From positions 1-53,083 of the forward strand of contig JAPPNP010000004.1 in NCBI GenBank assembly GCA_028873795.1: DNA of 53,083 nucleotides. The letters run 5' to 3'. The position numbers and the translations under genes are program-made. The notes beneath the pieces were generated by a model. It did no database searches. It was not told where the DNA came from and worked only from the letters and a program-made list of their open reading frames with translations. Source of the DNA: Chloroflexota bacterium (GTDB taxonomy: Bacteria; Chloroflexota; UBA11872). Positions 33,690 to 42,120 of the stretch are shown in pieces (within the stretch, counting starts at the first letter, position 1; each line of letters opens with the position of its first letter).

Positions 33690-34388
33690 CTATCCGGGAC
33701 GGCCCCCGGCGAGAGTCCGCTCGAAACGCACCCGGCCGTCCACGCCGGCGAGGCGCCGGAGCGACTCCGAAGCCGCGCCGTCTCGCTCCACGTAGCCCGC
33801 GCGGTCGTAGAACTCGCGTGCGGTCGCGTTGCTGGTCGGCACATAGAGGCTGCATGCCGGCGCGTGGGTCTCGGCATGCCGGTAGACCGTCTGCAGCAAG
33901 GCGTGCGCGACGCCGTTGCCCCGGTGCTTGGGCAAGACCGCCAGGCAGGGAATGAACCAGTGGTCCGGCGGCACCGCTGGACTGGCCCGCATCAGGGCGC
34001 GGAGCCGCGGCATGAGCTTCAGCAGCGCCCACGGCCCATAGGCGCGCAGATAGCCCCACAGGGTGGCCCGCCGCCGCTGGGCCAGCACCGCCCACGGCGC
34101 GTGCGACACCAGGCCGACGACCTCACCGTCGAGCTCGGCCAGCGTGGTGATGTCATAGCTCCACAGGGTGCCCCGGCGCGCGAAGAGGCGCTCGAGGTAG
34201 GACGAGGCGCCGGCTGCGCCGAGGCCGAATACGGCATCCGCGAGCCGCGGCGTCAACGCCTCACGCAGCAGCGTCCCCGCCTGAGCCCGGTCGCCCGGCC
34301 GGGCGTCGCGCAGCAGCAGCCGTCCCTGGGACGACTCGTGTCGAGCCGCCGCCGGGCGCCCGTCCACCACGCGCACCGATCCGCTCAC
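33690..34388 (-). CDS. GNAT family N-acetyltransferase
   Basis: This 232-residue acetyltransferase has acetyl-CoA motif A in IPCLAVLPKHRGNGVAHALLQ (R-G-N-G-V-A) and a motif B-like SLYVPTSNATAREFYDRAGY near the end. The N-terminal LLLRDARPGDRAQAGTLLREAL is the usual start of a GNAT fold. The substrate is unknown. The start GTG at 34388 was chosen because GGAGG lies 6 nt before it. The long upstream extension in this frame looks non-coding. Confidence 0.85.
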   Translation of the reverse strand: MSGSVRVVDGRPAAARHESSQGRLLLRDARPGDRAQAGTLLREALTPRLADAVFGLGAAGASSYLERLFARRGTLWSYDITTLAELDGEVVGLVSHAPWAVLAQRRRATLWGYLRAYGPWALLKLMPRLRALMRASPAVPPDHWFIPCLAVLPKHRGNGVAHALLQTVYRHAETHAPACSLYVPTSNATAREFYDRAGYVERDGAASESLRRLAGVDGRVRFERTLAGGRPG

Positions 34389-34529
34389 AATGGTCCTCCC
34401 TGGGTGCGGCCATCGCACCAGCCCATTGGATGCTATGTGGAACCGATTGAGCGCCGGTGCAGCGCTCATGCAGATTTTATGCAATTCGCCGGGGAGCCCG
34501 TGGGTACCATGGCTCGCCCGCGCCGCGTG

Positions 34530-34769
34530 GAGGCGCCCATGCCGCAACCGTTGAATCGGCGCTTCGTCCGTGCCGGCAGGCCCCATGGCCTGCCCCCCGC
34601 CGCGAAGTTCCGGCCGGAAGCGGCGCCCATCCCCGACCCGGGCGGGGCGCCGGCGCGCGCGCTCCGGCTTTCGGCTGACCTCTACCGGCGCCGGGCGATT
34701 CGCGGGAGGCGAACCACTGTCGGCGAGGCGCTCGTGAGGATCGCCGGCCCGTTGGAGGTCGCGTCGTAA
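34530..34769 (+). CDS. Small Arg/Pro-rich hypothetical protein (doubtful)
   Basis: This open frame of 79 residues has high GC at third positions and ends 14 nt before the holin-like gene, whose nearest ribosome-binding-like GGAGG lies inside it (34754-34758). The product is rich in Arg, Pro and Ala (e.g. LYRRRAIRGRRTTVGEALV) and resembles no family I recognise. High-GC DNA produces such frames by chance, so this is a low-confidence call. Confidence 0.25.
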   Translation, partial: EAPMPQPLNRRFVRAGRPHGLPPAAKFRPEAAPIPDPGGAPARALRLSADLYRRRAIRGRRTTVGEALVRIAGPLEVAS

Positions 34770-34783
34770 ACGACCAACCGCCG

Positions 34784-35254
34784 GTGCGCGTGCGCTGGAA
34801 CTTCGAGCGCACGGTTCAGCAGTTCGCCGTGCACTGGGCCGGCGCCTTTCTGGGCGTGTTGCTCACCGCGCTGCTGCTGGACCCGTATGTCCGCCTGCCC
34901 GAGACCGGCTCGCTGATGTACTGGGCCACGGCGGCGGCGTTTTCCGCCGTGCTGGCGGCGCTGAACGTCTATGTGCGCCCGCTGATGTACCTGGCCACGC
35001 TGCCGCTGACGTGCTGCTTCATGGTCGCGACGCTGGGGTTCGGTCACTTCGTGGTCGGCGCGTTCATGTTCTGGCTGGCCGGGCAGATCATTCCGCCGAT
35101 CTATGTGGAGAGCTTCGGCTGGGCGCTGCTCGGCGCGCTCATCACCGCCGCCATCTCGACCAGCGTGTCCTGGCTCGTGTTTCGGCGGGGCCAGGGACAA
35201 GCCGGCGGGCCGGCGCCGGGACAGCCAGGGACTAGGGGCGGCCCTGCACCCTAG
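34784..35254 (+). CDS. Phage-holin-like four-helix membrane protein (PF04020 type)
   Basis: This 156-residue protein has four hydrophobic segments (about 17-36, 45-62, 68-92 and 105-125) and a hydrophilic Gly/Pro-rich tail. The arrangement NVYVRPLMYLATLPLTCCFM followed by a GFGHFVVGAFMFWLAGQI helix matches the family of small 4-TM proteins annotated as mycobacterial-type phage holins, which are chromosomal and not known to lyse cells. The start is GTG 34784 without a close ribosome binding site. It is not part of a prophage here. Confidence 0.75.
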   Translation: MRVRWNFERTVQQFAVHWAGAFLGVLLTALLLDPYVRLPETGSLMYWATAAAFSAVLAALNVYVRPLMYLATLPLTCCFMVATLGFGHFVVGAFMFWLAGQIIPPIYVESFGWALLGALITAAISTSVSWLVFRRGQGQAGGPAPGQPGTRGGPAP

Positions 35255-35255
35255 G

Positions 35256-35376
35256 GAGACCTTTGCGTAACCCTTCGTCATTCCCGCGGAGGCGGGAATC
35301 CACCCCTAATTGAATCTGGGGGCGGAAGGGATGCGCCCGGTCATCCCCAAGCTCGCGTGGGATTTGCAAAGGTCTC
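35256..35376 (+). mobile_element. MITE-like element, copy A
   Basis: The 121-bp element has perfect 11-bp terminal inverted repeats GAGACCTTTGC / GCAAAGGTCTC and an internal CCCGCGGAGGCGGG palindrome. Flanks are CCTAGG (left) and CTAAGG (right), an imperfect 6-bp target duplication. Its interior is about 90% identical by eye to copy B at 44761-44882. It lies right after the stop of the holin-like gene. Confidence 0.72.
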
Positions 35377-35415
35377 CTAAGGCATTCCCACCTCGCGGAA
35401 GAGGGCGCCGGACTG

Positions 35416-35499
35416 TGTCATTCCGAACGAACGTGAGGAATCTAAGGCCGTTGTGCCTTCTCCCCGCCCCTTAGATTCCTCGCTGCGCTCGGAATGACA
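35416..35499. repeat. 84-bp dispersed hairpin repeat
   Basis: The left arm TGTCATTCCGAACGAACGTG and the right arm ending CTGCGCTCGGAATGACA form a long imperfect inverted repeat around a CCGTTGTGCCTTCTCCCCG centre. Related copies lie at 44402, 44625 and 51152. It sits between convergent genes, where its hairpin could end transcription from both sides. Confidence 0.7.
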
Positions 35500-35581
35500 G
35501 GAGGGGGACGCTCGGAACGCCAGGGTGCTGCGCGCGGCGCGACAGGTCGGGCGGGGCGGGCCGCTCTGGCGCCCGCGCGGG

Positions 35582-35776
35582 GAGACCTTCGAAAACGGTG
35601 TAGGGGCGGTTCGCGAACCGCCCTTCCTCGTGGGCGACCAGGTTAAGGGCCGCTAGATTCCCACCCGCGGAGACCCTTGCAGAGTCCGGTAGGGGCGGGT
35701 CTGAGACCCGCCCGACGCCAAGCGTCCGCCGCGCCGTCAGATTCAACCGGACTGGATTCCGGCCTCCGCGGGCGGA
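35582..35776. repeat. Mosaic of palindromic repeats, including a MITE-like remnant
   Basis: A GAGACCTTCG end (35582) is followed by the palindrome GGGGCGGTTC / GAACCGCCCT near 35603-35624. A minus-strand copy of the longer MITE subfamily runs from its right end at 35670 (GAGACCCTTGC) through the GGGCGGGTCTGAGACCCGCCC inverted repeat (about 35695-35715) to 35776, where it abuts the hpnH stop codon. No gene was seen. Confidence 0.6.
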
Positions 35777-36787
35777 CTAGTTCAGCGCCGAGGCGAAGGC
35801 TCGCAGGGACTCGCGTAGCGAGCTGCCGGTGGCGGCCACGGCGGTCGGCTCATAGCCGCAGTGGGCCATGCAGTTGTCGCAACGCGGGTCGCGGCCGCGA
35901 CCATAGCTGTCCCAATCCGTGGTCTCGATCAGTTCCTTGTAGGTCTCGACATAGCCGTCGGCCATGAGGTAGCAGGGCCGCTGCCAGCCGAAGATGGAAT
36001 AGCTCGGAATGCCCCAGGCGGTGCAGTCGTAGTCCACCTTGCCTTCCAGGAAGTCGAGGAAGAGCGGGCTGTGGTTGAGCCGCCAGCGCTTGCGCCCGCC
36101 GCCGCGAAAGGCCTCGCGGAAGAGCCGCCGCGTCTGCTCCACCGGCAGGAAGTGCTCCTGGTCGGGCGCTTTCTCGTAGGCGTAGCCGGGGGAGATCATC
36201 ATGTGATCCACTTCCAACTCGTCGTTGAGGAAGTCCAGGACCGCCCGCACGTTGTCCGGGGTGTCGTGAGTGAAGAAGGTGGTATTGGTGGTGACGCGGA
36301 AGCCCGCGTGCTTGGCCGCCTTGATGGCCTCCACCGCCTTGTCGAACACGCCCTCCTGACACACCGACTCGTCGTGCCGCTCGCGCAACCCGTCGATGTG
36401 AATGGCGAACGCGAAGTAGGGCGACGGGGTGAAGAGCGACAGCTTGCGCTCGAGCAGGAGCGCGTTGGTGCAGAGGTAGACGAACTTTCCGCGCCGCACC
36501 AACTCGTCGGCGATCTTGTGAATCTCCGGATGCACCAGCGGCTCGCCGCCGGCGATCGACACCATGGGCGCGCCGCACTCCTCGACGGCGGCCACGGCCT
36601 GCTCGACCGGCATGCGCTTGCGCAGCGTCTCGACCGGATGTTGGATCTTGCCGCAGCCGGCGCAGGCCAGATTGCAGGCGTAGAGCGGCTCGAGCTCGAC
36701 GATCAGCGGGAACTTCTCCCGCCCGCGCAGCCGCTGCGTCATCAGATAGCGCGCCACGGTGATGGTCTGTCGCAGGGGAACGCCCAT
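35777..36787 (-). CDS. hpnH: Adenosyl-hopene transferase (radical SAM, HpnH)
   Basis: This 336-residue radical SAM enzyme joins the adenosyl group of SAM to hopene, giving adenosylhopane, the first step to extended hopanoids. The iron-sulfur motif CNLACAGC (Cys38, 42, 45) follows LIVELEPLYA. VSIAGGEPLVHPEI, the TNTTFFTHDTP region, and a C-terminal cysteine cluster RCDNCMAHCGYEP agree with HpnH. It is the last gene of the hopanoid operon and follows shc after a 36-nt gap. Confidence 0.95.
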   Translation of the reverse strand: MGVPLRQTITVARYLMTQRLRGREKFPLIVELEPLYACNLACAGCGKIQHPVETLRKRMPVEQAVAAVEECGAPMVSIAGGEPLVHPEIHKIADELVRRGKFVYLCTNALLLERKLSLFTPSPYFAFAIHIDGLRERHDESVCQEGVFDKAVEAIKAAKHAGFRVTTNTTFFTHDTPDNVRAVLDFLNDELEVDHMMISPGYAYEKAPDQEHFLPVEQTRRLFREAFRGGGRKRWRLNHSPLFLDFLEGKVDYDCTAWGIPSYSIFGWQRPCYLMADGYVETYKELIETTDWDSYGRGRDPRCDNCMAHCGYEPTAVAATGSSLRESLRAFASALN

Positions 36788-36823
36788 GCCTACATCTCGT
36801 GTTCGGGAGCCAGCACGAGCAAG

Positions 36824-38794
36824 CTACGACGTTCCATCGGCCCCGTCCAGTACAAAGCGGGTGAGCCGTCCGGCGTGCCAGCCATTCACATAGCGGCCGA
36901 GCGCCATGACGGGAAAGATCAGCCGGTAGAGGTGATAGTTGATGTAGAACGCCCCCGGAAAGCCCGTGCCGGTGTACAGCTCTTCGTCCCAGGAGCCGTC
37001 CTCGCGCTGGGTGTCGACGAGGAATTCGACGCCGCGACGCGTCATGGACCCGTCGTCGCCGGCCGCCACCAGCGCGAGCAGCGCCCAGGCCGTCTGCGAG
37101 GCGGTGCTCGCGCCCCGGCCCGACCAGCCGTCGGGGTCGTCATAGGACCGCATGTCCTCGCCCCAGCCCCCGTCCGCGTTTTGGCGCGCGGCCAGCCACT
37201 GCACGGCGCGCCGGATGGATGGGTCGTCGGGCGAGACGCCGGCCGCGATCAGGGCCGGAACCGCCGCGCCGGTGCCGTAGATGTAGTTGGCGCCCCACCG
37301 GCCAAACCACGAGCCGTCGGGCTCCTGCGCGGCGCGCAGCCACGCGATGCCCCGCTGGACCCGGGCGTTATAGGTCTTGCCTTCGAGGGCCAGCATCTCG
37401 ATCGCATGCGCGGTCACGTCGGCGCTGGGCGGGTCGATCACTTCACCGAAATCGCAGAAGGCCGGCGCGCGGCAGAGCGTGCGAGTGTTGTCGGCGTCGA
37501 AGGCCGCCCAGCCGCCGTCGACGCACTGCATGCCCAACGTCCAGGCGACGCCGCGGTCGATGGCTCCCTTGGCGTTGGGCGCTTCCACGCGGCGCAGGGC
37601 CAGGATGACCTCGGCCGTGTCGTCGACGTCGGGATAGTTGCGGTTCTCATACTCGAAGGCCCAGCCGCCGGGGTGGAGATAGGGGCGGCGCACGGCCCAG
37701 TCGCCTTTCTGCGACACCTCCTCGCCCACCAGCCACTCGCCGCCGCGCTGCATCGCCGGGGCGTCGGGGGGCATCCCGGCGTCGGCCAGCGCCACCAGCG
37801 CCAGGGCGGTGTCCCAGACCGGCGACTGACAGGCCTCGAGGCGACGCACGTCGCCGTCCCAGATCGTGAACCGCTCCAGGCCCTCGAGGGCGTGCTTGAT
37901 GACGGGCTGCGACATGCCGTAGCCGCGCAGCCGCAGGGCGATGATGGAGTAGACCCAGGGAGGTTGAATGCCGCCCCAGGAGCCGTCCGCTTCTTGCCGG
38001 CGCATGACCCAGGACTCGGCACGGTGCAGCGCGGCGGCGCGGAGCCAGCCCAGCGGGCGCCGCTCATAGCGCCGCAGCGCCCGGTCGATCCAGGTGAACC
38101 ACCCCTTCCACGAGCGCAGCGAGGCGGTCGTGGGCGGCGCCACCCCGGTGCGCAGCTCGTCGATGCTGAAGGCCGCGGGCCTGACCGGGCGATAGGCGCG
38201 CACGATGCTCAGCGCCACGATCGTCTGCCGGGCCCAGCAGCCGAAGTCGTAGATGTTGAGCGGCACCCAGGTGGGCAGGAAGATCATTTCCGGCGGAATG
38301 GCCGGCAGTTCGTCCCAGTCCCACCAGCCGTGCAGCGCCAGCCACATGCGGGTGAAGACGCGCGTCGCCTCGAGTCCGCCCCCTTCGACGATCGAGGCGG
38401 CGGCCCGCTGCATGTGGCCGGCCTCGGGCGCATCTCCCGCCATGCGCAGGGCGACATAGGCCTCCACCGTGGTCGAGATGTCGCCCGGACCTGCATGGAA
38501 ATTGGCCCACGTGCCGTCGTCCCGCTGCCGCTGCCGGATCCACGTCGCCGTCGCCTGCAAGACGTCGTCATCCAGGATTCCCAGAAACTCGCGCAGAAAC
38601 AGGTCCTCGGCCTCGATGGTCACGTTGGTGCCCAGCTCGCCGCGCCAGACGCCCTGGGCGTCCTGCTGTTCGAGCAGTTGGTTGCGGGCGCGCTCCAGCG
38701 CGGCGCGCGCGCCTTCGAGGACGTCGCTCGATGCCGCTGAGCGCGTGGGTCCGGGGCGCGACCCGGAGGCGGTGCCCGGAACACGTCGAATCAC
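36824..38794 (-). CDS. shc: Squalene-hopene cyclase
   Basis: This 656-residue class II triterpene cyclase converts squalene to hopene (and diplopterol) at the membrane. The catalytic acid motif is DVDDTAEV, near residues 387-394. Multiple QW repeats are visible (for example DGTWANFHAGPGD, DGSWGGIQPPW, DGGWAAFDADN, DGSWFGRWGANY, DGGWGEDM, DGSWDEELYTG), as is the C-terminal YHLYRLIFPVMALGRY. The length is normal. The GTG at 38794 was chosen; AAGGAG lies somewhat far upstream. The 84-nt gap before it may hold a second promoter (TATATT-like). Confidence 0.96.
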   Translation of the reverse strand: MIRRVPGTASGSRPGPTRSAASSDVLEGARAALERARNQLLEQQDAQGVWRGELGTNVTIEAEDLFLREFLGILDDDVLQATATWIRQRQRDDGTWANFHAGPGDISTTVEAYVALRMAGDAPEAGHMQRAAASIVEGGGLEATRVFTRMWLALHGWWDWDELPAIPPEMIFLPTWVPLNIYDFGCWARQTIVALSIVRAYRPVRPAAFSIDELRTGVAPPTTASLRSWKGWFTWIDRALRRYERRPLGWLRAAALHRAESWVMRRQEADGSWGGIQPPWVYSIIALRLRGYGMSQPVIKHALEGLERFTIWDGDVRRLEACQSPVWDTALALVALADAGMPPDAPAMQRGGEWLVGEEVSQKGDWAVRRPYLHPGGWAFEYENRNYPDVDDTAEVILALRRVEAPNAKGAIDRGVAWTLGMQCVDGGWAAFDADNTRTLCRAPAFCDFGEVIDPPSADVTAHAIEMLALEGKTYNARVQRGIAWLRAAQEPDGSWFGRWGANYIYGTGAAVPALIAAGVSPDDPSIRRAVQWLAARQNADGGWGEDMRSYDDPDGWSGRGASTASQTAWALLALVAAGDDGSMTRRGVEFLVDTQREDGSWDEELYTGTGFPGAFYINYHLYRLIFPVMALGRYVNGWHAGRLTRFVLDGADGTS

Positions 38795-38878
38795 GAGACG
38801 ACACCGCTCCTTGTCGCTGTGGGGCCGGCGCTTGGCGAATATATCAACGCATGTCGCCTACCGACAGGTGCGCGCGGC

Positions 38879-40222
38879 TCACGCCGCGACCGGCGTCGCT
38901 AGCCCCAGCGCGCGCAGCGCGTGTTCCCCGGCGCGGTTGCCGCTGCGCACCGCGCCTTCCATGGTGGCGGGCCAGCCGGTGTCGGTCCACGCGCCGGCCA
39001 GGAACAGATCCGGCAGGGCCGTGCGGGGTCCGGGACGCCGCGCCTGGCACCCCGGCGCCTGGCGGAAGGTGGCCTGGTGCTCGCGGGTGACGTAGAACCC
39101 CCGCACCTGCGCCTCACGCGCCCGAGGAAACACGCGCGCCAGCTCGGCCGCGAACCGCTCGCGCAAAGCGTCGGTGGGGACCTGGGCATATTCCACGGCG
39201 CCGGAGAGCGAGACGGCCAGCGCCTGGCCCTCGGCAAGCCCGGCGGCCTCGGTGCGGTCGAACACCCATTGCACGGGCGTCCCGACCCCGGCCGCGAATT
39301 GATAGGGCATAACCGGCCGGTCGTAGATCACGTGCAGGTTCACGATCGGCACGGACCCCAGGTCGGCGAATCGCGCCGCGTCCGGATCGGCGGCGGTCGG
39401 CGCTAGACGCGCGGCCTGCAGGTGCGGCACCGCCAGCACGATGGCGTCCGCCGACAGTTCGCCGCCTTGCCGCCGGACGCGCAGCTCGCCCCCCGGCTCG
39501 ACGCCTACCTCCGAGACGGCGACCCCGAGCTGCACGTCCACGCCCGCGGCTTGCAGCGCGCGCAAGCCCTGGTCGCTGTGCGCGCGACCCAGGGTGGTGG
39601 TGGTGTAGCCCATGTCCGCCGCCGACCGGTCGCGCAGCAGCCCGACCTTGAAGACCATGGCGGCGAGGCTCAACGAGGCCTCGGCCGACGGCAGGTTCAC
39701 GGTGGGCAGCACGATCAGGTCCCACAGCGCCTCGAGCGAGCCGTCGGACTGGCCGCGGGCGCGCAGCCAGTCTCCAAAGGTGCGAGCGTCCAGCGCGGCG
39801 TCGCGAAGATCCAGGCGCATCAGCCCCAGCAACGCGCGCCCCAGTTGCAGGCGCTCGACGAGCGACAGATGCCGATAGGCTCCCAGGCTGCGAGCCAGGT
39901 GCAGCGGGGCCGGCAGATTGGCACGCTTGATCCAGGCCACGCCGCGCCCGGGATGGATCACCGGGATCTCCAGGCGGCGCTGCATGGTGACCATGCCGGA
40001 AGCGCCGATGCGGTCGATGAAGGCCCGGTAGGCGGTGCAGCACCGCAGGTGGACGTGCTGGCCGTTGTCGAGCCACAGGCCGTCGCGCTGAAAGGAGTAG
40101 GTGGCCCCGCCGAGACGCCGGCGAGCTTCCAGCAGCGTCACGCGCGCTCCGGCGTCGGCGCAGGTGAGCGCCGCCGCGCATCCCGCAAGCCCGCCGCCGA
40201 CCACCACCACGCGGCGGTTCAT
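38879..40222 (-). CDS. hpnE: Hydroxysqualene dehydroxylase (HpnE), FAD-dependent
   Basis: This 447-residue flavoprotein of the amine oxidase superfamily reduces hydroxysqualene to squalene in the three-step HpnC/D/E route. It starts with MNRRVVVVGGGLAGCAAAL and VTLLEARRRLGGATYSF. NGQHVHLRCCTAYRAFIDRI is typical of the HpnE branch, and the C-terminus LFLAGAWTDTGWPATMEGAV is the second FAD contact. ATG 40222 overlaps the hpnD stop (ATGA). Confidence 0.95.
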   Translation of the reverse strand: MNRRVVVVGGGLAGCAAALTCADAGARVTLLEARRRLGGATYSFQRDGLWLDNGQHVHLRCCTAYRAFIDRIGASGMVTMQRRLEIPVIHPGRGVAWIKRANLPAPLHLARSLGAYRHLSLVERLQLGRALLGLMRLDLRDAALDARTFGDWLRARGQSDGSLEALWDLIVLPTVNLPSAEASLSLAAMVFKVGLLRDRSAADMGYTTTTLGRAHSDQGLRALQAAGVDVQLGVAVSEVGVEPGGELRVRRQGGELSADAIVLAVPHLQAARLAPTAADPDAARFADLGSVPIVNLHVIYDRPVMPYQFAAGVGTPVQWVFDRTEAAGLAEGQALAVSLSGAVEYAQVPTDALRERFAAELARVFPRAREAQVRGFYVTREHQATFRQAPGCQARRPGPRTALPDLFLAGAWTDTGWPATMEGAVRSGNRAGEHALRALGLATPVAA

Positions 40223-41055
40223 CCGCGGAGCAGGCTCCACAGCGCGACGCGCACCTTGGTCCCGGTGGACAGCGACACCCGCCCGCGGGTCACGGCGGCC
40301 GGCTCCTGCTCGATGCGCCGCAGCACCTGCCGGTAGATGCCGGCCATGGCGGCGGCGCAGGCGGTGCTGCGCCAGTCCAGCAACGGCAGCAGCTGCAGCC
40401 CGATGTCGAATTGCCGCCGGGCGCGCTGGGCCTGAAAGCGGATCAGCGCGTCGAAGGCCGGCGTGGGCGTGAGCGGTGGGCGCAGCTCGCAGGCGAAGGC
40501 CGCCAGGTCCTCGCGCGGCAGGTAGACGCGGCCCTGGGCCAGGTCCTCGCGCACGTCGCGCAGGATGTTGGTCAGCTGCAACGCCACGCCCAACTCGTCG
40601 GCCAGCGGCTCGGCGCGCGCCATGTCGCGTGACTCGAACACGCCCAGCGACAGCCGCCCGATGCTGCCGGCGACGCGGCGGCAGTAGACCACCAGCTCGT
40701 CAAAGGTCTCGTAGGTTTCGCCGCGCAGGTCCATTTCCACGCCGTCGATCAGATCGCCAAACGCATCCAGCGGCACCGGGAAGCGGTCGGCCGCGTGGCG
40801 CAGCGCCGTGATGACCGGGTCCGCGGCGCCATCGCCGGCGGATTCGAGCCGCTGCCGCGCCTCGGCCAGCGCGGTGGCCTTCGCCGGCGCCGGCAGGCCG
40901 CCGTCGCCGATATCGTCGATTTGCCGCGCGAAGGCGTAGACGGCGCTGAGCGCGCGCCGCTTGGGCGGCGGGAGCAGACGGATGCCCCAGTAGAAATTCG
41001 CCGCGCGGGTGCGCGTGATCTGCTCGCAAACGTCGTAGGCGGCGGCGACGTCCAC
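40219..41055 (-). CDS. hpnD: Presqualene diphosphate synthase (HpnD)
   Basis: This 278-residue trans-isoprenyl diphosphate synthase head-to-head family member makes presqualene diphosphate from two farnesyl diphosphates. The first Asp-rich motif is in YAFARQIDDIGD (about 42-53), and the second in NILRDVREDLAQGRVYLP (about 160-177). The GVEMDLRGETYETFDELVVY block is conserved. The order hpnC-hpnD-hpnE and the 3-nt gap after hpnC support the HpnD assignment. Confidence 0.95.
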   Translation of the reverse strand: MDVAAAYDVCEQITRTRAANFYWGIRLLPPPKRRALSAVYAFARQIDDIGDGGLPAPAKATALAEARQRLESAGDGAADPVITALRHAADRFPVPLDAFGDLIDGVEMDLRGETYETFDELVVYCRRVAGSIGRLSLGVFESRDMARAEPLADELGVALQLTNILRDVREDLAQGRVYLPREDLAAFACELRPPLTPTPAFDALIRFQAQRARRQFDIGLQLLPLLDWRSTACAAAMAGIYRQVLRRIEQEPAAVTRGRVSLSTGTKVRVALWSLLRG

Positions 41056-41058
41056 GGC

Positions 41059-41943
41059 CTACCAGCTCATCCAGAGGCGCGCCACGGCGCGCACCGCGCG
41101 CGCCTTGTGCCGCAGCGTGGGGCGGGGGGAGCGCCCGAGCACGTCGTAGTCGGCGTCGCGGATGGCCTGCAGCGCGGCGCGCCCGCCTTCGGTAAAGGCC
41201 GCGATGGCCAGCCCGTACGTGCCGGGGAGCAACCGGCTCAATGGCGCCCCGCGGTCCAGGTGGGCCTCGGCGCGGTCGACTTCGAATGCCATGAGCTCGC
41301 GAAACTCAGACGTGGCCACCCGCAGCGCGAAGTCCTCGGGCCGGCAGTCGAAGCGCTCCAGGTCCTCGCCGGGCACATAGACGCGCCCGCTGTCGTAGTC
41401 CTCGGCGATGTCCTGCCAGTGCTCGACCAGCTGCAAGCCGGTGCAAATCTGGTCCGACAGCCACACGCGCTCCGGCGTGGCCGCGTCGAAGACGTGGAGC
41501 ACCAGGCGGCCCACGGGATCGGCCGAAAGCTGGCAGTAGCCCGCGAGGTCCTCGAAGGTCTCGTAGGCGTGGACCGTCTGATCCTGTCGGTTGGCCTGGA
41601 TGAGGCGGCGGAACGGCTCGTCGGGGATGTCCGCCGCCCGCACGGTGCCAACCAGCCGGCGCATGATCGGATGCGCCGGGGCCCGCTCGGCGTAGATGGC
41701 CGACACCTCGTCGTCCAGCCAGTCCAGCAGGGCCAAGCGATCGCCCTCGGCGGCGTCCCCCAGCTCGTCCACCAGCCGGGCGAAGCCGTAGATGGCGAGC
41801 AGATGGCGCCGCACGTCGGGCGGCAGCAGACGCAGGGCGACGGGGAAGTTCTCGCCGGAGGCGCGCGCCATCACCGCGTCGCGCCGCGGCACACCGTCCG
41901 GGATCGTGGACGGCGGCGGGGGCGCGGCGTTGACGGTTGACAT
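41059..41943 (-). CDS. hpnC: Hydroxysqualene synthase (HpnC)
   Basis: This 294-residue relative of HpnD converts presqualene diphosphate to hydroxysqualene. The Asp-rich motif is weaker (YGFARLVDELGD), and the second is VEHWQDIAEDYDSGRVYVP, both as expected for the HpnC branch. GENFPVALRLLPPDVRRHLL precedes them. ATG 41943 has GGAG 5 nt upstream, and longer readings of the frame run into the antisense of gap. It is the first gene of the hopanoid operon, divergent from gap. Confidence 0.93.
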   Translation of the reverse strand: MSTVNAAPPPPSTIPDGVPRRDAVMARASGENFPVALRLLPPDVRRHLLAIYGFARLVDELGDAAEGDRLALLDWLDDEVSAIYAERAPAHPIMRRLVGTVRAADIPDEPFRRLIQANRQDQTVHAYETFEDLAGYCQLSADPVGRLVLHVFDAATPERVWLSDQICTGLQLVEHWQDIAEDYDSGRVYVPGEDLERFDCRPEDFALRVATSEFRELMAFEVDRAEAHLDRGAPLSRLLPGTYGLAIAAFTEGGRAALQAIRDADYDVLGRSPRPTLRHKARAVRAVARLWMSW

Positions 41944-42078
41944 GGCGGCTCCGCCCGCCGCGCCCGGCAGGTGCGGCGCGGCCTGGCTGCTGAAGGGTGC
42001 CCGGGGCGCAATTCTACGCGGGGCGGAATCCGTGCAGGGCGGGTGATGCGGCCCAGGCGTCGACTGCATCGCCGGACC

Positions 42079-42084
42079 TATACT
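42079..42084 (+). promoter_or_regulatory. Candidate -10 box for gap-pgk
   Basis: TATACT lies 36 nt upstream of the gap GTG start. No TTGACA-like -35 is present at the expected distance, so this is tentative. On the other strand a TAGAAT (complement of 42011-42016) is a possible -10 for hpnC. Confidence 0.35.
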
Positions 42085-42120
42085 CGACACGCGATCGGGC
42101 GCTGCGCGGGAGGGCACGAC

